Shown: positions 31,377 through 44,327, numbered from the stretch's first letter. The stretch: 64,000 nt of DNA from Hydractinia symbiolongicarpus (GCF_029227915.1 NC_079883.1:26538001-26602000), one strand, 5' to 3'. The notes: generated by a model not told the origin, from the sequence alone. Made by a program: numbers and translations.

Positions 31377-31419
31377 GTCCCCAGGGCTTTTGTCAGAAAG
31401 GGAAAAAAGCCCTGGGGAC
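31377..31419. mobile_element. Short hairpin / MITE remnant
   Basis: GTCCCCAGGGCTTTT and its exact inverse AAAAGCCCTGGGGAC, separated by 13 bases, form a strong stem followed by 'gaggttgcc'. It looks like the ends of a short inverted-repeat element and lies 56 bases upstream of a coding exon. Confidence 0.45.
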
Positions 31420-31475
31420 GAGGTTGCCGTATTCCCACAATGTGACACTAAATAATATAGAACATATCTTTTTAG

Positions 31476-31769
31476 GCTGTGCAGGAGCTGATAACAATCC
31501 TATTAAATACCCAGGTAAAATCCCGCGAAACACAATAAAATGTCACTGTAAAAAATCTAATCAACATGGCGGATATTATTTCATGATCACATGGAGTCAA
31601 CCAATTGGTATGAACAATAATTTTGCCCATCTATCTTGAACATGATACTAAGAATAAATCTTTCCATCAGCTTTCTTGTTTTGATTCAGATGCAAAAACT
31701 AAACCAGCCAGCGGTTATCAAGTAACATTTGATGATGGTTCTTCCTCCTTTATCTGTTTCCAAGTGAAA
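31476..31769 (+). CDS. Two exons of an extracellular domain (FN3/Ig-like)
   Basis: Exon 31476-31607 follows tctttttag and ends phase 1 at gtatga; exon 31690-31769 follows ttgattcag and ends phase 0 at gtaagt. Phases join 29538 to 31476 and 31607 to 31690 without a stop. The protein has several cysteines and a 'YYFMITWSQP' ... 'SGYQVTF' ... 'FICFQV' pattern like a fibronectin type III or Ig-like fold. The family is not certain. No further exon was found before the gypsy element at 32.3 kb, so the gene may be truncated or continue far downstream. Confidence 0.5.
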
Positions 31770-32289
31770 GTAAGTTGTTTTAAATACTGAGACAGAATTG
31801 CATTATGGTATAAAACGTTTTGTGTACAAAGGTTCGTGGTTAATTGTTGTGTAATATACCTTTCCGGAATTGGTTTTCTTTGGTGTACCGCTGCTATTTC
31901 AAACAAAATGAATGTGATTTTTGAAATCCTTACCTGAAACTTGATTGTGAAATCTTCAGAATCATACAGCAAATAAACAACTCTGCTTAAAACCTAAGTT
32001 TATTAAGTACAAGTGGAAAATTAGGAAGATTTTGACCGTTACATTAATACCACCAAAACAGCATTCATGTCGGATTAAGTTAAAATTTATACACACACCA
32101 ATTCCATAATGTTGTATATGTTCTTAAAGTCAAACAACAAAAATTCTAAAATGTTAAAAACATGTAATTCAGGAAACTTGATGTGTTGTATGGCGCTGGA
32201 CAGACAAGAACACTTGTGTATGTTGTTGAATATATTAAATAGCTCCTCACTTGTTACATGTCTCTTGCCTACTGATACAGGCTGGCACA

Positions 32290-33250
32290 CCCACTGACCA
32301 TACCAGGTCCTACAGCTAAAGGAGAGTCTTGACTAGAGCTCAGGTGGTCAGGGGAAAGTATAGGACAGAACAGCAAAACAAACATGGCTGAATCACTGCA
32401 AAAAAAATACACAAATGCCATGTTTGCAGGACAGGGAACACTGAGATATAAATATAACAAACTATATACAATTTACAGGTATATATACAAAACAATTCTC
32501 CAACACTCTCCCTAACTTTCTGAGGATATCGCCATAACTTAAACAACCAAATAAATCGTAACTCTGCACCGACACCTAATTAGATCCGATCGGCAGCCAA
32601 TCACGCATGAATATCTGCATCCATATAAAAAACCAATTGCAGGATCAACAAACACCAACCATCTGAATTTACGTTGATAATACCTTCAGTCTTGAATACA
32701 GTTCAGTATTTTCTTTCCAACAGTCATTTGAACTATGTGTAATTTTACGATGTAACACATGGTATAACCTCTTAGGAGCTAGTATGATGTACGGGTGACA
32801 GCTTGAGATCCCTCCACAAGAGTGACACTGGCCGCTAACGTTTTTCTACTAAGTTAGGTTCACTCTAAGAGCTTACTAACCGCCTCGACCTTGTCAAACC
32901 AATTTGTTGAAAACCATGGATGGTGACATTGGTGATTGACATTTGTCTACTAAGCTAGGTTCACTCGAAGAGCTTACTAGCCGCCTCGACTTTGTCAGAC
33001 CAATTTGTTTCCAACCACAGAATAGTTCTCCTTGTCCATGAGATGTCCATAGAAGGCAGTACATAAAAAAAGAGAATCAGTAATTAACACATTTCCATCA
33101 TCGGCACACTAGCAGATATGAAGCGCTTTTTTTTTCTACAGTGACTGAGTGTATACTTCCAAGTCGAAACACAGCATTTTGGTATACCCAACACATGTAA
33201 TTACACACGAAACTGCATCTGTTTCATCCATCCCTTAACTATATAGTACT
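32290..33250 (-). repeat. Probable 3' non-coding/LTR region of a Ty3/gypsy element
   Basis: It lies directly 3' (minus strand) of the gypsy C-terminal ORF. It contains a direct repeat of about 68 bases (32856-32923 and 32947-33014, period 91) beginning 'tctactaagttaggttcact'. LTR limits could not be fixed because no second LTR copy is present. Confidence 0.4.
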
Positions 33251-35042
33251 TTATCTCCCCTTAGATATTCTGAAAGGTTTTGAGCTATAGTAAGCGTTTC
33301 CATCAGAGTCATATGTTAGTATTTTAGGGGGTTTTCTCTCCCTTTTTAGACGTCTTTTTACTTCTGATTTGTCTTCCGTGTCTTGCGTTATATCTGACGT
33401 TCCTTCTGTATCATAATCTCCCTTAGTTGTCTTTTCCAAAGCATGATTATCTGATTTATCACTCTTCATAGTACTGTCTAATTTTTCTGTGGGTCCACCT
33501 GCGCTTTCCTCTTCTCCTTGGTCTTCAACTATGCTCTCCACTTCTCCTTCCCCTACAATTTTGACATCAGGTAAACTATGTTTTCTTTTTCCTTTTTGTA
33601 ACTTCCGCATCACATATCTCTTAAGGGAGTTTGGTAAGTCGTCATCCGAGTCTGAAGTATCACTAGAAATAATTTCTTTTTCAGCTATCTTTCTGCTAGG
33701 TTTCTTGACCGTCTTTTTTCCGTGGATTTTTCTTCTTTGGGAAGTAGGTTACATTTCATAAGAAGATTTCTATGTAATGTTCTAATATTTCCTTTCCCAT
33801 CTTTCTGCTTGACTTTGTACACTGGTATGTTTGGAAAACATCAAACTACTTGGAAAACCTTATCCTCCCAGTATGAGCGTAGTTTCCCAGTTCCTCCTCT
33901 CTCTGATAGGTTTCTCCATAATACTCTGTCTCCTTCACTTATTTCACCACCATGTTGTTTCATGTCATAATGCGACTTACTCTCTGCAGATGCCTTTGTG
34001 GAATGGTTAGCTGCAATATCACGAGCTTGTTGAAGGGACGTCTTCCACTGATCAATAAAATCTTTCTGGGACATTGTACATCCATCCCTATCCTCTATAT
34101 GGAGCATGTAATCTATGGGAAGCCTGCTTTCTCTACCAAACATCAGAAAGTGAAGGGTATAACCAGTTGACCTACAGACTGTACTGTTATAAGCAAAAAT
34201 GAGCTTTTTCACGTGATCTTTCCAGTTATTCTTTTGTTCCTTATTCAGTGTCTTCAACATGTTAATAACTGTTCGGTTTAACCGCTCGCAATGTCCATTA
34301 CCCATTGGGTGATATGGTGTGGAATTTGATTTTTTTTTATACCTGACAATTCCTGTAATCTATTCCATAGTTTGTTATTAAACTCGCTACCTCTGTCATG
34401 ATGGATTCTTTTAGGAAAACCAAAGTTTAGTACGAAGTCATTAAATATAAAATCTGCAGCGGCTTTTGCTGACTTGGTTTTTGTGGCATAGGCTTGGGAA
34501 AAACGTGTAAAACTATCTAGTACAACCAACTGATATTCAAGGCCTCCCTTACATCTATCTAGATGCAGAAAATCAATGGATATGATTTCGAATGGTCGTG
34601 TACTACTTATCACTCCCATAGGTGATCTTTGCTCCTTATTTGGTCTTTTATCTTTTAGACATTTGCATTTCTTGGTGACATACTCAGAAATATCCATTGC
34701 CATACCGGGCCAGTAAAACCTTTTCTTTGCCAAATCGATAACACGATCACTGCCTAGGTGACCCATATTCTCATGTAGTTGAACATAAATTAATTTATGG
34801 TATCTTGATGGCATAACATTATCACGTTGCCTGCATTGTGTAGAGCTTGTGGGAATGATGAACTTGGCCCAATCACCATCAAACTGGGGCCACCATCTGT
34901 CGTTGGTCAATGACGATATGACAGCCTTGAATGTGTACAAGGCATTGGGATCTGCACCGTATTCCCTACATACCTGTGCGTAGCCAGAGGTTGAGTAGGG
35001 GTTTTTGTACTGAGATAACCCGTCGTTATAAGGTATGGACAC
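33251..35042 (-). pseudogene. Ty3/gypsy integrase, 3' half of pol
   Basis: Frames 34278-35042, 33841-34305 and 33251-33613. The first holds an H2C2 zinc region (H-ENMGH ... CKCLK), then the catalytic Asp in 'IISIDFLHLD' and 'HHDRGSEF'. The second holds 'MGNGHCERLNR' with the catalytic Glu, and the gypsy 'YNSTVCRSTGYTLHFLMFGRESRLP' block. The third is a charged tail ending 'RKPPKILTYDSDGNAYY'. The first two frames are separated by one base at a T9 run near 34327, so the break could be an indel artefact. RT, RNase H and gag are absent; the element is cut at about 35050 against the next repeat. Confidence 0.85.
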
Positions 35043-35101
35043 CTTTATCCTTGCCAGAATACGATGCTTATGGTAATAGGCATGGAATTTAAATATGGGG
35101 T

Positions 35102-35572
35102 TTACAAGGGTACGGAGCCTGTCAGGTGTTTAGCAGAGATGCCCAAAGCCGTAGTTGTGCAATGGGTGACAAAATTCACCAGAAAGTTCCAGTAGTCCAA
35201 GGCCTGTCCTGCCCAGCCCACCCTGACGGGATCATTCAGCAGATTGGTGTGGATTTTGATGGCATATTTCGTAAACTCGGGGAATTCCACCTCAATGTGG
35301 GAGTCTGTAGACACGTACAGGCCCTGATGCTCCAAGCTTGTTACACCAAGTGGCCATTCCCCCCTGTTACTTTTGTACTTTGCCTTGGGGTTGTGTGAGT
35401 ATATGTTCATCTTTGTTTCAAAACAAAGATGAAACAACTGTATATCAGTGATATCGAAAAGCCTACTATATTTGAGGACTACCTTGGAGAGGATACGAGA
35501 ATTGCCCTGAAACCGATAAGTATCAGGCCTGTATGGCTGAACCTTTACAGCGACAACGAGTTTACTATACAT
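35102..35572 (-). pseudogene. Unrecognised ORF of a virus-like/Polinton-like cluster
   Basis: A 156-residue frame with 'GEWPLGVTSLEHQGLYVSTD' and 'DPVRVGWAGQALDYWNFLV'. The translation reads like a real, conserved protein, ending cleanly at a stop. I do not recognise a catalytic motif. It is convergent with the rightward ORFs that begin at 35429. Confidence 0.45.
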
Positions 35573-36612
35573 AAAATAAGACCTGATCAGAGGGTGACTC
35601 GAATTGAGATCATGAACGGTCTCTACGGGATTGAGGATTTGGCGGCTATGGTCAACTCCTAGGCAGGGGACAAGATAAAGCTTTTTGTCCTGAAAATGGA
35701 CTCTGTAGGCTCCGTGTCATTGACGGGTACTCGGTGATGATTAACAGACCATTGGAGGAGCTCTTTGGTCTACCCTATGATCTCGCTAAAAAGTACTATA
35801 TGAAAGGTGATTATGATGCATACTATAGGACTGATGTTTACCATAGATTCAGACTCGTTTGCCTCCAGTTCGATAAAAACGACTGCCTATTGAATGGTAA
35901 AAAGTCTAAAATTCTGGCCTTGCTTTCCACCAAGGAGCTAAACTCTTGTGGGGACATGCTGAACTAGAGTTTTGGCATTCCAATCTACCTTCCCTTGAAG
36001 GGCTCCACAGACCGTCTCGAATTCATGCCTACGGATGAGTACCATCATGAGAAGAACGTTTGGTTCACCGGCCTCACGATGCAGATCCTGATAGAATAAA
36101 TAAATGATGTAACCAAGCTATATCCAAACCTACCAACTTCACCTGCAGACGACGATACTATCCACGAAAGGCAGGTCTTTAGGCTTAAAAAGATTGAGGA
36201 AATAGAGCAGTATCTGTGAAATGAGATCAAGGAGCGGAACATGCTTGCAAAAATGTTTAAGATGCATAACACGTGGGTACGCCTCTTCGACCATGGTCTG
36301 CTTGGCATAAGCGTTATTACGTCGGGGCTTGGCATAGCCTCAAAAAAGGGTATAAGGTTATTGGCCGAATCGTAATTTAACTCTATTTTTAATCTTACCT
36401 CAAAAGCAGTAGAAAATGGGGTGATTAGTGACTACGAAAATAGCTTGATATTTCGAGAGAAGCAAAGGTATATGGTATTGAAGGAACAGATGAGGCAGTG
36501 GTTTAACCGTATTGTAAACGCCATCAATGAACAGGAGCGTGCCCAGCTTATAGCGAAGGGCCGGGATGAGGGGAGGAAAGAGATGCAGAATGAGATTTTA
36601 AAAAACATTTGA
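35429..36612 (+). pseudogene. Unrecognised rightward ORF(s) of the same cluster
   Basis: Frames 35429-35662, 35734-35967, a continuation through 35970-36370 and 36421-36612 form one protein interrupted by a few stops and shifts. Blocks include 'DIEKPTIFEDYLGEDTRIAL', 'IEIMNGLYGIEDLAAMV', 'YLPLKGSTDRLEFM', a coiled-coil-like 'KKIEEIEQYL', a glycine-rich 'GLLGISVITSGLGIASKKG' (possible membrane segment), and a charged 'AKGRDEGRKEMQNEI' end. The first part resembles a structural protein and the last a membrane-associated coiled coil, but no family can be named with confidence. Confidence 0.4.
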
Positions 36613-36719
36613 TCTGCGCAGTATGCAAGCGCTATGTAGACTCCTCTACTGGCTACAGCCCTTAATTTAGTATATTTTATAGGTCTCCGAGGCCTATGAA
36701 ATATATGGCTTTTAATCCT

Positions 36720-37310
36720 TACCTAACAGCCATTCCTTTTTGAAGTCCTTGTACCGGCATTCCATAATATGTACCTGAGGGTAGTAGTTTTTCACTTGTA
36801 CATACACCGATGAAATAGCCAGAATGGCACTGGCTTGACAGGGTTTATCGTAGAGCACGAGCATACCGTGGAATTTGGTCGTGATTGTATCCTTGAGTTA
36901 AGCGTTCACGTAGACGGTCCTTTTTTTACAGGCTCTGTCGTCAATTTCTCAGATATTAATTCTTCGATCCTGGACCATATTTGGCGATACTTCGCAACCC
37001 AATCAGGGTACTCTTAAAAATCAAGACTCGTTGTCGGTACAGAATTGGCGTTGTACCGTGTGATCCAATGGGGGGACCACATTTTGGGTGTTTTTACTCT
37101 CAGGGCTACCACGAGGTCTCGCGTATGGTACCCTATGTTATACCTTTGGTCCTTACCTCCGTTGGCAGGGATAGCATCCGACACCGTCAGGTATTCCACG
37201 TTGATATCATTGATGTCTGTAAAGGTAGCAGCAAGTACGTTTTTATGACGTCAGCACTCTATAGGGTCTTTAGCCTACTCAGTACTGTATGGTACTGGAT
37301 ATACCCTTGA
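36720..37310 (-). pseudogene. Unrecognised leftward ORF of the same cluster
   Basis: Reading leftwards: 'VEYLTVSDAIPANGGKDQ', 'VPTTSLDF', 'EYPDWVAKYRQIWSRIEEL', then 'SAILAISSVYVQVKNYYPQVH' and 'MECRYKDF'. Stops interrupt the frame. Divergent and convergent compact ORFs in about 2.2 kb, without introns, suggest a DNA-virus-like or Polinton-like insertion. Confidence 0.4.
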
Positions 37311-37394
37311 AATCCATGGCTCAACACTGCATGGTACCGGTTAATGAGGACTTGCGTGCGCGACTGCGCTAGAAGGAACATTTTTCTATCTCTG

Positions 37395-38275
37395 GAGATG
37401 TGCATAGCTACATCTAGTCACACAAAAAATAACAAAAAAGTTTAGAAGACTGAATCTACTCTTGGTATTAGATGTGTCTACCATATTAGCTCAAAATAAC
37501 TTGTTCTTCACAAAGCAACTTTAAAAGACTGTATTTAAAGAATTATTAACTGTCCATAAATAATATAAATTTTAACTTTATGAACAGGAGATACTGTTTC
37601 AATGTGAGCGCCTGTTTTATTACAAAATATTTAACACTTGCCTCGTTTTAAAAGCACGACCTCGTTTTTATTTACAGCAAAATTGATATAGAAATAGGTG
37701 TATTGCAAGTTGAAAACGAAAATATTAACTTAAAGATATTGTTCTTGAATTGTTTTACGACGTTGTTTTTTCATTCGATATATAAATTAAAAAGAGCTAA
37801 CATGAAACAGGAAACAGGAATTTCTAATTTGTTCTAATTTTTTGGGCGTTATTGAAGTCGAATTGAAACTGCGCTATTGGAGAAATCGGTTAGGGAACAT
37901 TGTTTCTTTTTTTGGAAGATGCAAATAAAAAGTAGCAAATTTGATATACAGAGAGTAATAGATCGTTTATATAATTGCTAAATGGGTAAAATTATTGGTA
38001 TTATCGAATATGTGAGAAGAGTTAGTAGTATTGATTATAGGGAGTATGAAACATTCTAGTATGCAATGTTCGAAGGTTTCTATTAAGAGAGACTAATAAA
38101 GAGTCCAATTCAAAAAGGTAATGCGAATAGGGAGAACCTTATTGCCTCTAAATTTATCACCAATCTCATTAAATGTAAAATATTTCTAAGAAGAAACCGA
38201 GTAAGAAACTCAGATGCATTTAACACTACTAAGCGAACCTGAAAATAAACCAGCATGCGAAGGAATGATAATGTT
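37395..38275. repeat. Left arm of a long inverted repeat
   Basis: It matches the reverse complement of 39135-40290 over nearly its whole length: 'acacttgcctcgttttaaaa', 'gcaaaattgatatagaaata', 'aaactgcgctattggaga', 'tgctaaatgggtaaaa', 'accgagtaagaaactcagat'. The arms carry insertions relative to each other. A partial third copy is at 43745-43830. Confidence 0.75.
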
Positions 38276-38512
38276 TTCAATCTTACTCTAACGGAGAGTT
38301 TATTAATTGACCGTCATCTTTCTATTTTTAATAACACGGTAAAGTCTATGCCTTTAGAATGGCTTTAATGGTACTATTTTATCACTTTTCTTTCCATTTT
38401 TATATTTATTATTTAGGCACGATTGTACAAATTAGAATTAGTGTGAGCATGCCGACCTTGGTGTTGGCAAAAGCTTACTAAGTAAAGAATATATTTTGAA
38501 TATGTCTTAACT

Positions 38513-38655
38513 TTCGCATATCCTGACAACATATAGCATTACGTTCGTATCTCTTGACAACATATAGCATTACTTTCACATTTCTTGACAACAAATAGCA
38601 TTACTTTCGCATTTCTTGACAACAAATAGCATTACTTTCGCATTTCTTGGTAACA
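38513..38655. repeat. 31-bp tandem repeat, about four copies, upstream of receptor exon 1
   Basis: The unit 'ctttcgcatttcttgacaac' plus 'aaatagcatta' repeats, with the leftmost unit most diverged. It ends about 220 bases before ATG 38874, where a promoter would be expected. Confidence 0.7.
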
Positions 38656-38873
38656 CGCAGTACATTTTTGTTGTATATTAGTTCAATTATAAATCTTAAA
38701 AATGTAATAACATAAAATTATGAAGACTCAAAAATCTCTTTATTTTATATGAAGGATTTACTTTATGTGGTTAATTTAAGATTAAAAATAATATGTATCT
38801 GTAATTCGTGGCATTACCGTCCTTTAAAAACACTAATAGATCTTGATCAGATTTAAGTAAGAAAAGCTGAAAC

Positions 38874-38925
38874 ATGAATAGGCTGGCAAGTTGTGTTTTC
38901 CTTCTCATTGGAACAACTTTTTCAG
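38874..38925 (+). CDS. Receptor exon 1: signal peptide
   Basis: ATG 38874 encodes MNRLASCVFLLIGTTFS, then a phase-1 gtaagt donor. Joined to 44328 it gives GAT (Asp) and continues open. It lies in the spacer between the arms of the inverted repeat. Confidence 0.7.
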
Positions 38926-39134
38926 GTAAGTGATAATTCTTTTGAAAACCTTTTGGTATACTTTGAGTGTTCATATAGTTCTGGCTTTCAGTTTTACTAA
39001 AAGTTTTGGTTCCAATTTTCAATGTTTTGTTTGCCAGTTATAGTGACTACAGTTTTGTGCATCGAGCACTTACTCATAGTTACAGATTAGCCTTTTTTGT
39101 GTCAAGTCTAGTTTGTGGCAATCAATAACATTTC

Positions 39135-40290
39135 CAGAAAATTTCTAAACGGTAAAATTTCTTTCGCAAGCTGGTTTATTCTCAGGTTCGCTTAGTAATA
39201 CGCATCTGAGTTTCTTACTCGGTTTATTCTCAGAAATATTTTACATTTAATGAAATTGGTTATGAATTTAGAGCCAATAAGGTTCGCCGTATTCACATTA
39301 CCTTCTTGAACTGGCTTCTTTATTACGTACACATCTAACAGCGCCTAAATAGAGCATTAATAATACTCGACAGAAATATGTGTATATTATTTTAGTTCTG
39401 ACAATGTTTTACATTAAAGTGTATTCGCTAAAATGATCATGTCTGTTTTACTTTTTTGAATAAAAATAGCATATTTACATATATTGGCTTTTTCTTTTTG
39501 CAAAATTTAAATTAAAACAAATTTCTACTATGTATCATTTGAATTAGTCAATTCTAGAAAAACTTTCAAACTCTGCATACTAGAAGGCTATGATCTACTT
39601 TGAGACAGAACTGTTTCGAGCTTTTAGCTCGATGTTTAAGGAGTTAAGTGACGATTTAAGTATGCTCCACATGATCATTATTACTCACTCTTCTGACATA
39701 TTCGAATCTAAAAATAGTTTTACCCATTTAGCAACTATATAAACGATTATTCTTAGTATGTCAAATTTTCTACTTTTTATTTGTAACTTCTACAAATGGA
39801 AACAATGTTCCTTAAGTGATTTCTGTAATAGCGCAGTCTTAATTTGACTTCAATAACTCGCGCAATGGTCCTTGGGTAATTGCCGCTTTAGCGCAGTTTT
39901 TATTTGACTTCAATGGCGTGTGCGAAAATGAAACAAATTAGCCATGTCTGTTTCCAGTTCCAAACAGAAGGCACTTGCTGGTTTAAAATTAAAGATTTTT
40001 ACCTCTTTATATTATATATGGTTGAATGAAAAAACAATGCCTTAAAGCAGTGCCAGAACAGCATTTCTAAGTTACCATTTTTGTTTTCAACTTGCAATGC
40101 ACCTATTTCTATATCAATTTTGCTGTAAATAAAAACCAGGTCGTACTTTTAAAACGAGGCAAGTGTTGAGAATTTTGTAAGCAAACAGGCGCTACTATTG
40201 TAGACACATCTAATGTCAAGAGTAGATTCAAACCTTTAAACTTTCGTTATTTTTTGTGTCGCTGATTATAGCTATGCTCATCTCTAAATT
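39135..40290. repeat. Right arm of the long inverted repeat
   Basis: Reverse complement of 37395-38275, longer by an internal segment of roughly 250 bases. It lies in intron 1 of the receptor gene. Confidence 0.75.
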
Positions 40291-41140
40291 TGTCAGTTAT
40301 GCACTTTGGAATTTTGTATATTGGTGTTAGTTAAAGATAAACGATGTCCAAAAGATGCGGTAAACGTTTTTCATGGACCACAACCTCCAAAAACCAATCG
40401 CAAGTGTTTCAAAAGTTAAGCTAGCATAGTCATATGTGTCATGGCTGGCCTGCTAAAAAGTTCAGTGAGAGAATTGTAGGGAAGTAAAATCCCTTTAAAA
40501 TTAGCCAATCGCATCCTTAGCATGAAAAAAATTCAAAGATATCTTTACCCAGTATTGTAACAGTTCTCTCATTACTTTGTTAACCTTGGTCAGTTTAACC
40601 TGGTGACAGGTCGAAGTTTGTGATACTGAATTTCAATTATTTCTAGGTAGTGGATCAATTCTCCATTCTTACAGTTTTTTTTATTCGGCTAGCCATAGAA
40701 TTTTCAAAAAAAAATTTATCAGCTAAAGCGATATTTAATAAACAATGTATATATCTATGTGCGCCAAATATTGAAAAGTGATCATAAATACTCAATTAAA
40801 ATACCTCCTTCCAATAAACCCTTCCTTTCAATAACCTTAAATCCCCTGTAAAATAAGCTCCAAAAGGGGCTTATTTAAGTATTTATTTATGGTATGTCAG
40901 AAATTTGTGTCTTCAACAACAAAAACAACATCCAACTTAAAAAAAGAACAACAGTGAATTATATAAAGACTTTTTATTTTTTTTGGTTCTTTTCAAAATA
41001 CTTTCAAATTGCAAATTCCTTTTGCATACAGATAAAGTAACTCTGTATAATTTTTATTGAAATATATTTGATTTTTTGTATTTTTTGGAAGTGTAACTAT
41101 ATTGTGAGTATTAGAAAAGTATGTTTATGCATATATAATA

Positions 41141-42255
41141 GCCGTATTGTGTCGGTCTGTCCGCAAGAAAATTGTCTTGCAACGGGCAAACAAAATAGCA
41201 CGTAATTTTTAGACGGACGACACCGTTGATTTTTTCAGCGGTTAATGACTAGTATATATGTATTTATCAATTGTTAGCTTTTTTCTCGCGCTGTGATTGG
41301 CTAATGTGCGCGATATATATGCTATATTTTATTTTCTAATGAGAAACGAAACTTGAGAAACTTATTTTTCAATTCTACAGTGGAACAGCTGATATCTTTT
41401 CTCTGATTGTCTGAAGTAGCGTGCAAAACTTCTTCCTGATTGGTTAATAACTCACTTAGTAAAATTATGATTTACTTGAAAAACGAGACTGTGTCGGTAA
41501 ATTTGTTCCATAATTTCCTCCTCATAAAAAAAATAAATTATTATTACTAATCAAACTAAAAATCAATCATAAATATATTCCCTGTTTAATTATTCTTCTG
41601 TTTGGACAGTCATTAAAGAGAAGTGCCAGTGCTCTCCACCGTAGAGATATTGAGTTGAACTATGAATTTAGGTTAGTGAAGTTATATCTATGGAGCGTTG
41701 AATAGAAACAATGGGGGACGATTTTCAACTACAAGAAAAAAATAAATACTTACAAAATAAATCACTATTTTTACTTCAACTAATTTGTTTTGAATTAACA
41801 TGAATATATTACTCTAAAATTTTTTCTTATTTAATTTTAATGAGGCGTGACATAAAACAATTTTTTTTTTCTTTTGAAATAATTACCATCTCGCGCATAA
41901 CTTATGATAAATTAAAGAAGTTATGATGAATTAAAAGATATCATCATATATCAACTTGCAATAAATTTTTTTGCTGTTAAGCTTCATAAACCTTGGTTGA
42001 AATTATTATATCAAATCATTACAATGATTTATGCTCGTGTTATATAATAAACTAGTTATCGCACTTGTTCTCAAAAAATGTCGTCATATATCTCGTATTT
42101 TTCGCTCGCCAAAGTCTCGTGAAGTAAGTAAACGAGAACATAGCAAACTAAAATTATAATTCCGTTATTTTTCTCGGCACTGTATGATAACTACTACGTC
42201 TGTAGTAAAATACTACGATAACTACTACGTCTGTCTGTCTGTCTGTATGTCTGTA

Positions 42256-42288
<33 letters not shown>

Positions 42289-42360
42289 TCCTGTCTGCCT
42301 GTCTGGCTGTCTGGGTGACCACAGCCACCAACTAGTAATATTTGATTCTCCTTACTATTA
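41141..42360. repeat. Interspersed repeat end and GTCT microsatellite in intron 1
   Basis: 'taatagccgtattgtgtcgg' at 41141 matches the repeat family at 14188. A (GTCT)n tract with interruptions occupies about 42229-42314 after two 'ataactactacgtctgt' blocks. The rest of 42360-44320 is AT-rich with no gene seen, apart from the third partial copy of the inverted-repeat family at 43745-43830. Confidence 0.5.
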
Positions 42361-44327
42361 TGTACATAAAGTGTCCAAGCAGAATTTTTTTTTATGCCTT
42401 AATAACAAACATGAGACCCTTCGCTTCTGCCCTGGGCACTCTTTGTTGTTAAATTTAGACTTGTTGCAAGGTCACAGTTACCCAAAAACTCTAATGTAAT
42501 TATTGACGTAGTTTGTCTTCGGTTTGCAGACCTTGTCATTTTAATTAATTATCGACATTCTCGACCAATCAGAACATGCGCTGCATAATATCAAACTTAT
42601 TTTCTTTAAATAAAGCGCCGAGTCTCCTGGTTATAAGTGCCATCTTTAAACATGCAATTATTTTTCTGACGCGATTCGATGCAAAAACATTTGTTAAGAG
42701 AAAATATTTTTTAGTCTTGGTTTGAACACCTGCGCCATAAATTCTAATCGGTAAAATCTCACGCTATTTCAAGAACCAAAATGCTTCTAACTTGCCCCGT
42801 CGGGTTAAGTCAATAGTTTTGTGCTGAATCGTAAGTCGGGGGTTTCCCAGAAACAGATAAGGGATTATATTCTGCTAGTTTGTAAAATATGTTTTTGGCT
42901 TATAATTACGTTTAAACGCAATTTACATTCAAGCATATGTTATTTTATGTTCTGCCTCCAATATGATTATAATATAAATATACGGCTATAAAAACAACCA
43001 TTTCATTGTACAATAGTAGTGATGTACTAGAAGAAAATACAAAAGCAGATTATTTTTGGCATCTATTAGTGTCGTAAGTGCCACTTAATCATAGTTTGAG
43101 GTCTATTTTATACAAAATGGTTATCAGTTTTAAATGACACAAAATCAAGATCCAAGTAGGTAATTAAAAAAAGATTGTAGCTAGCAAACATTCCTCTTTT
43201 TAGCACAAATACAAAGTCGAAAATCTGAACTACAATGTTATGATTTTAGGGAAAGAAGAATCAAGTGTCTGCCCTATAAACATTGCATGTATAGCTTGGC
43301 CTCCAGCAATATATCATTTATAGCTAGCAATGCATAACTCTTAAATATAGTGACTTCACTCAACATTTGTGTGCCTAGTTACTGAGTTTTTGAAGGGATC
43401 TTCACCAGTATTTAGGTCCCTAAAACTTGAATAGGTAATTTTCTAATCTGTATTTACAAGTTAAAAAATAATGGTATGTTTATGAATATCAACCACAAGT
43501 AATGTCGGAGTCTTGCAACTAGTGAGCTAGTTATCTAGGTATGTATATATCCTTTTAAGACGAACATCTTCCGTTTTCTGTCACTGTACCTTATTTAATA
43601 TCTCTACTGCAAGGATCAACTACACATGTACCATTCTTTTCTATCAATTCATTTTATTAAAAAGGAAGTTAAACCACAATGAAGCTTTAAAACTTCATGA
43701 AACAACTTATTTTTCCTTACTTCCATGCAACTCAAATAAAATGATCAACACTTGCCTCGTTTTATAGAAATATGGCCTCGTTTTGATTTACAACAAGGGG
43801 GATATGCGAAATAGGCTATTCTCTCTGTTAACTTTGTTCGATAGAAATATAGCCACGACTTTGTTATGTATGTTGTTCTTGAAAGCCAAATAAAGCCAAT
43901 ACCTACTGAACATTTTTGCTTTAATCTATCTAGTATTTATGCACCATGTTTACAAAAAAAATTCTCTTCAAACTCTCTTTTATCTCTGTTGCAAAAATTA
44001 TGTAGTATTATGCTGCGATTCTCAAATGAATGCTTACATTTTCTTTCGTTTTTCGTCGAAGTAATGACAATACCAGCTGTTTCGCCTTAACAGCCACGGT
44101 GAAAGTTTATAAAGTTTATGGCACAAAAGACTAAAGATCAGGGTAATTAAGGACCGGCATCTTAAAGTACCATATATGCACCGTTGTATTGTTGTATTAG
44201 TACAGAGACTCCATAAATTAAAAATAATAATCCCATACATTTTTTAATTATTTTGGTGTTCAAGTTCGCAGAGTTATGGTGAATAATTAGTAAAATTTTA
44301 TAATGTGTTTGATTGTGTTGTATTTAG

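Noticed and set aside
42229-42314. GTCT tract as a functional element
   Set aside because: An interrupted tetranucleotide microsatellite at the edge of a repeat; nothing beyond simple sequence is visible.
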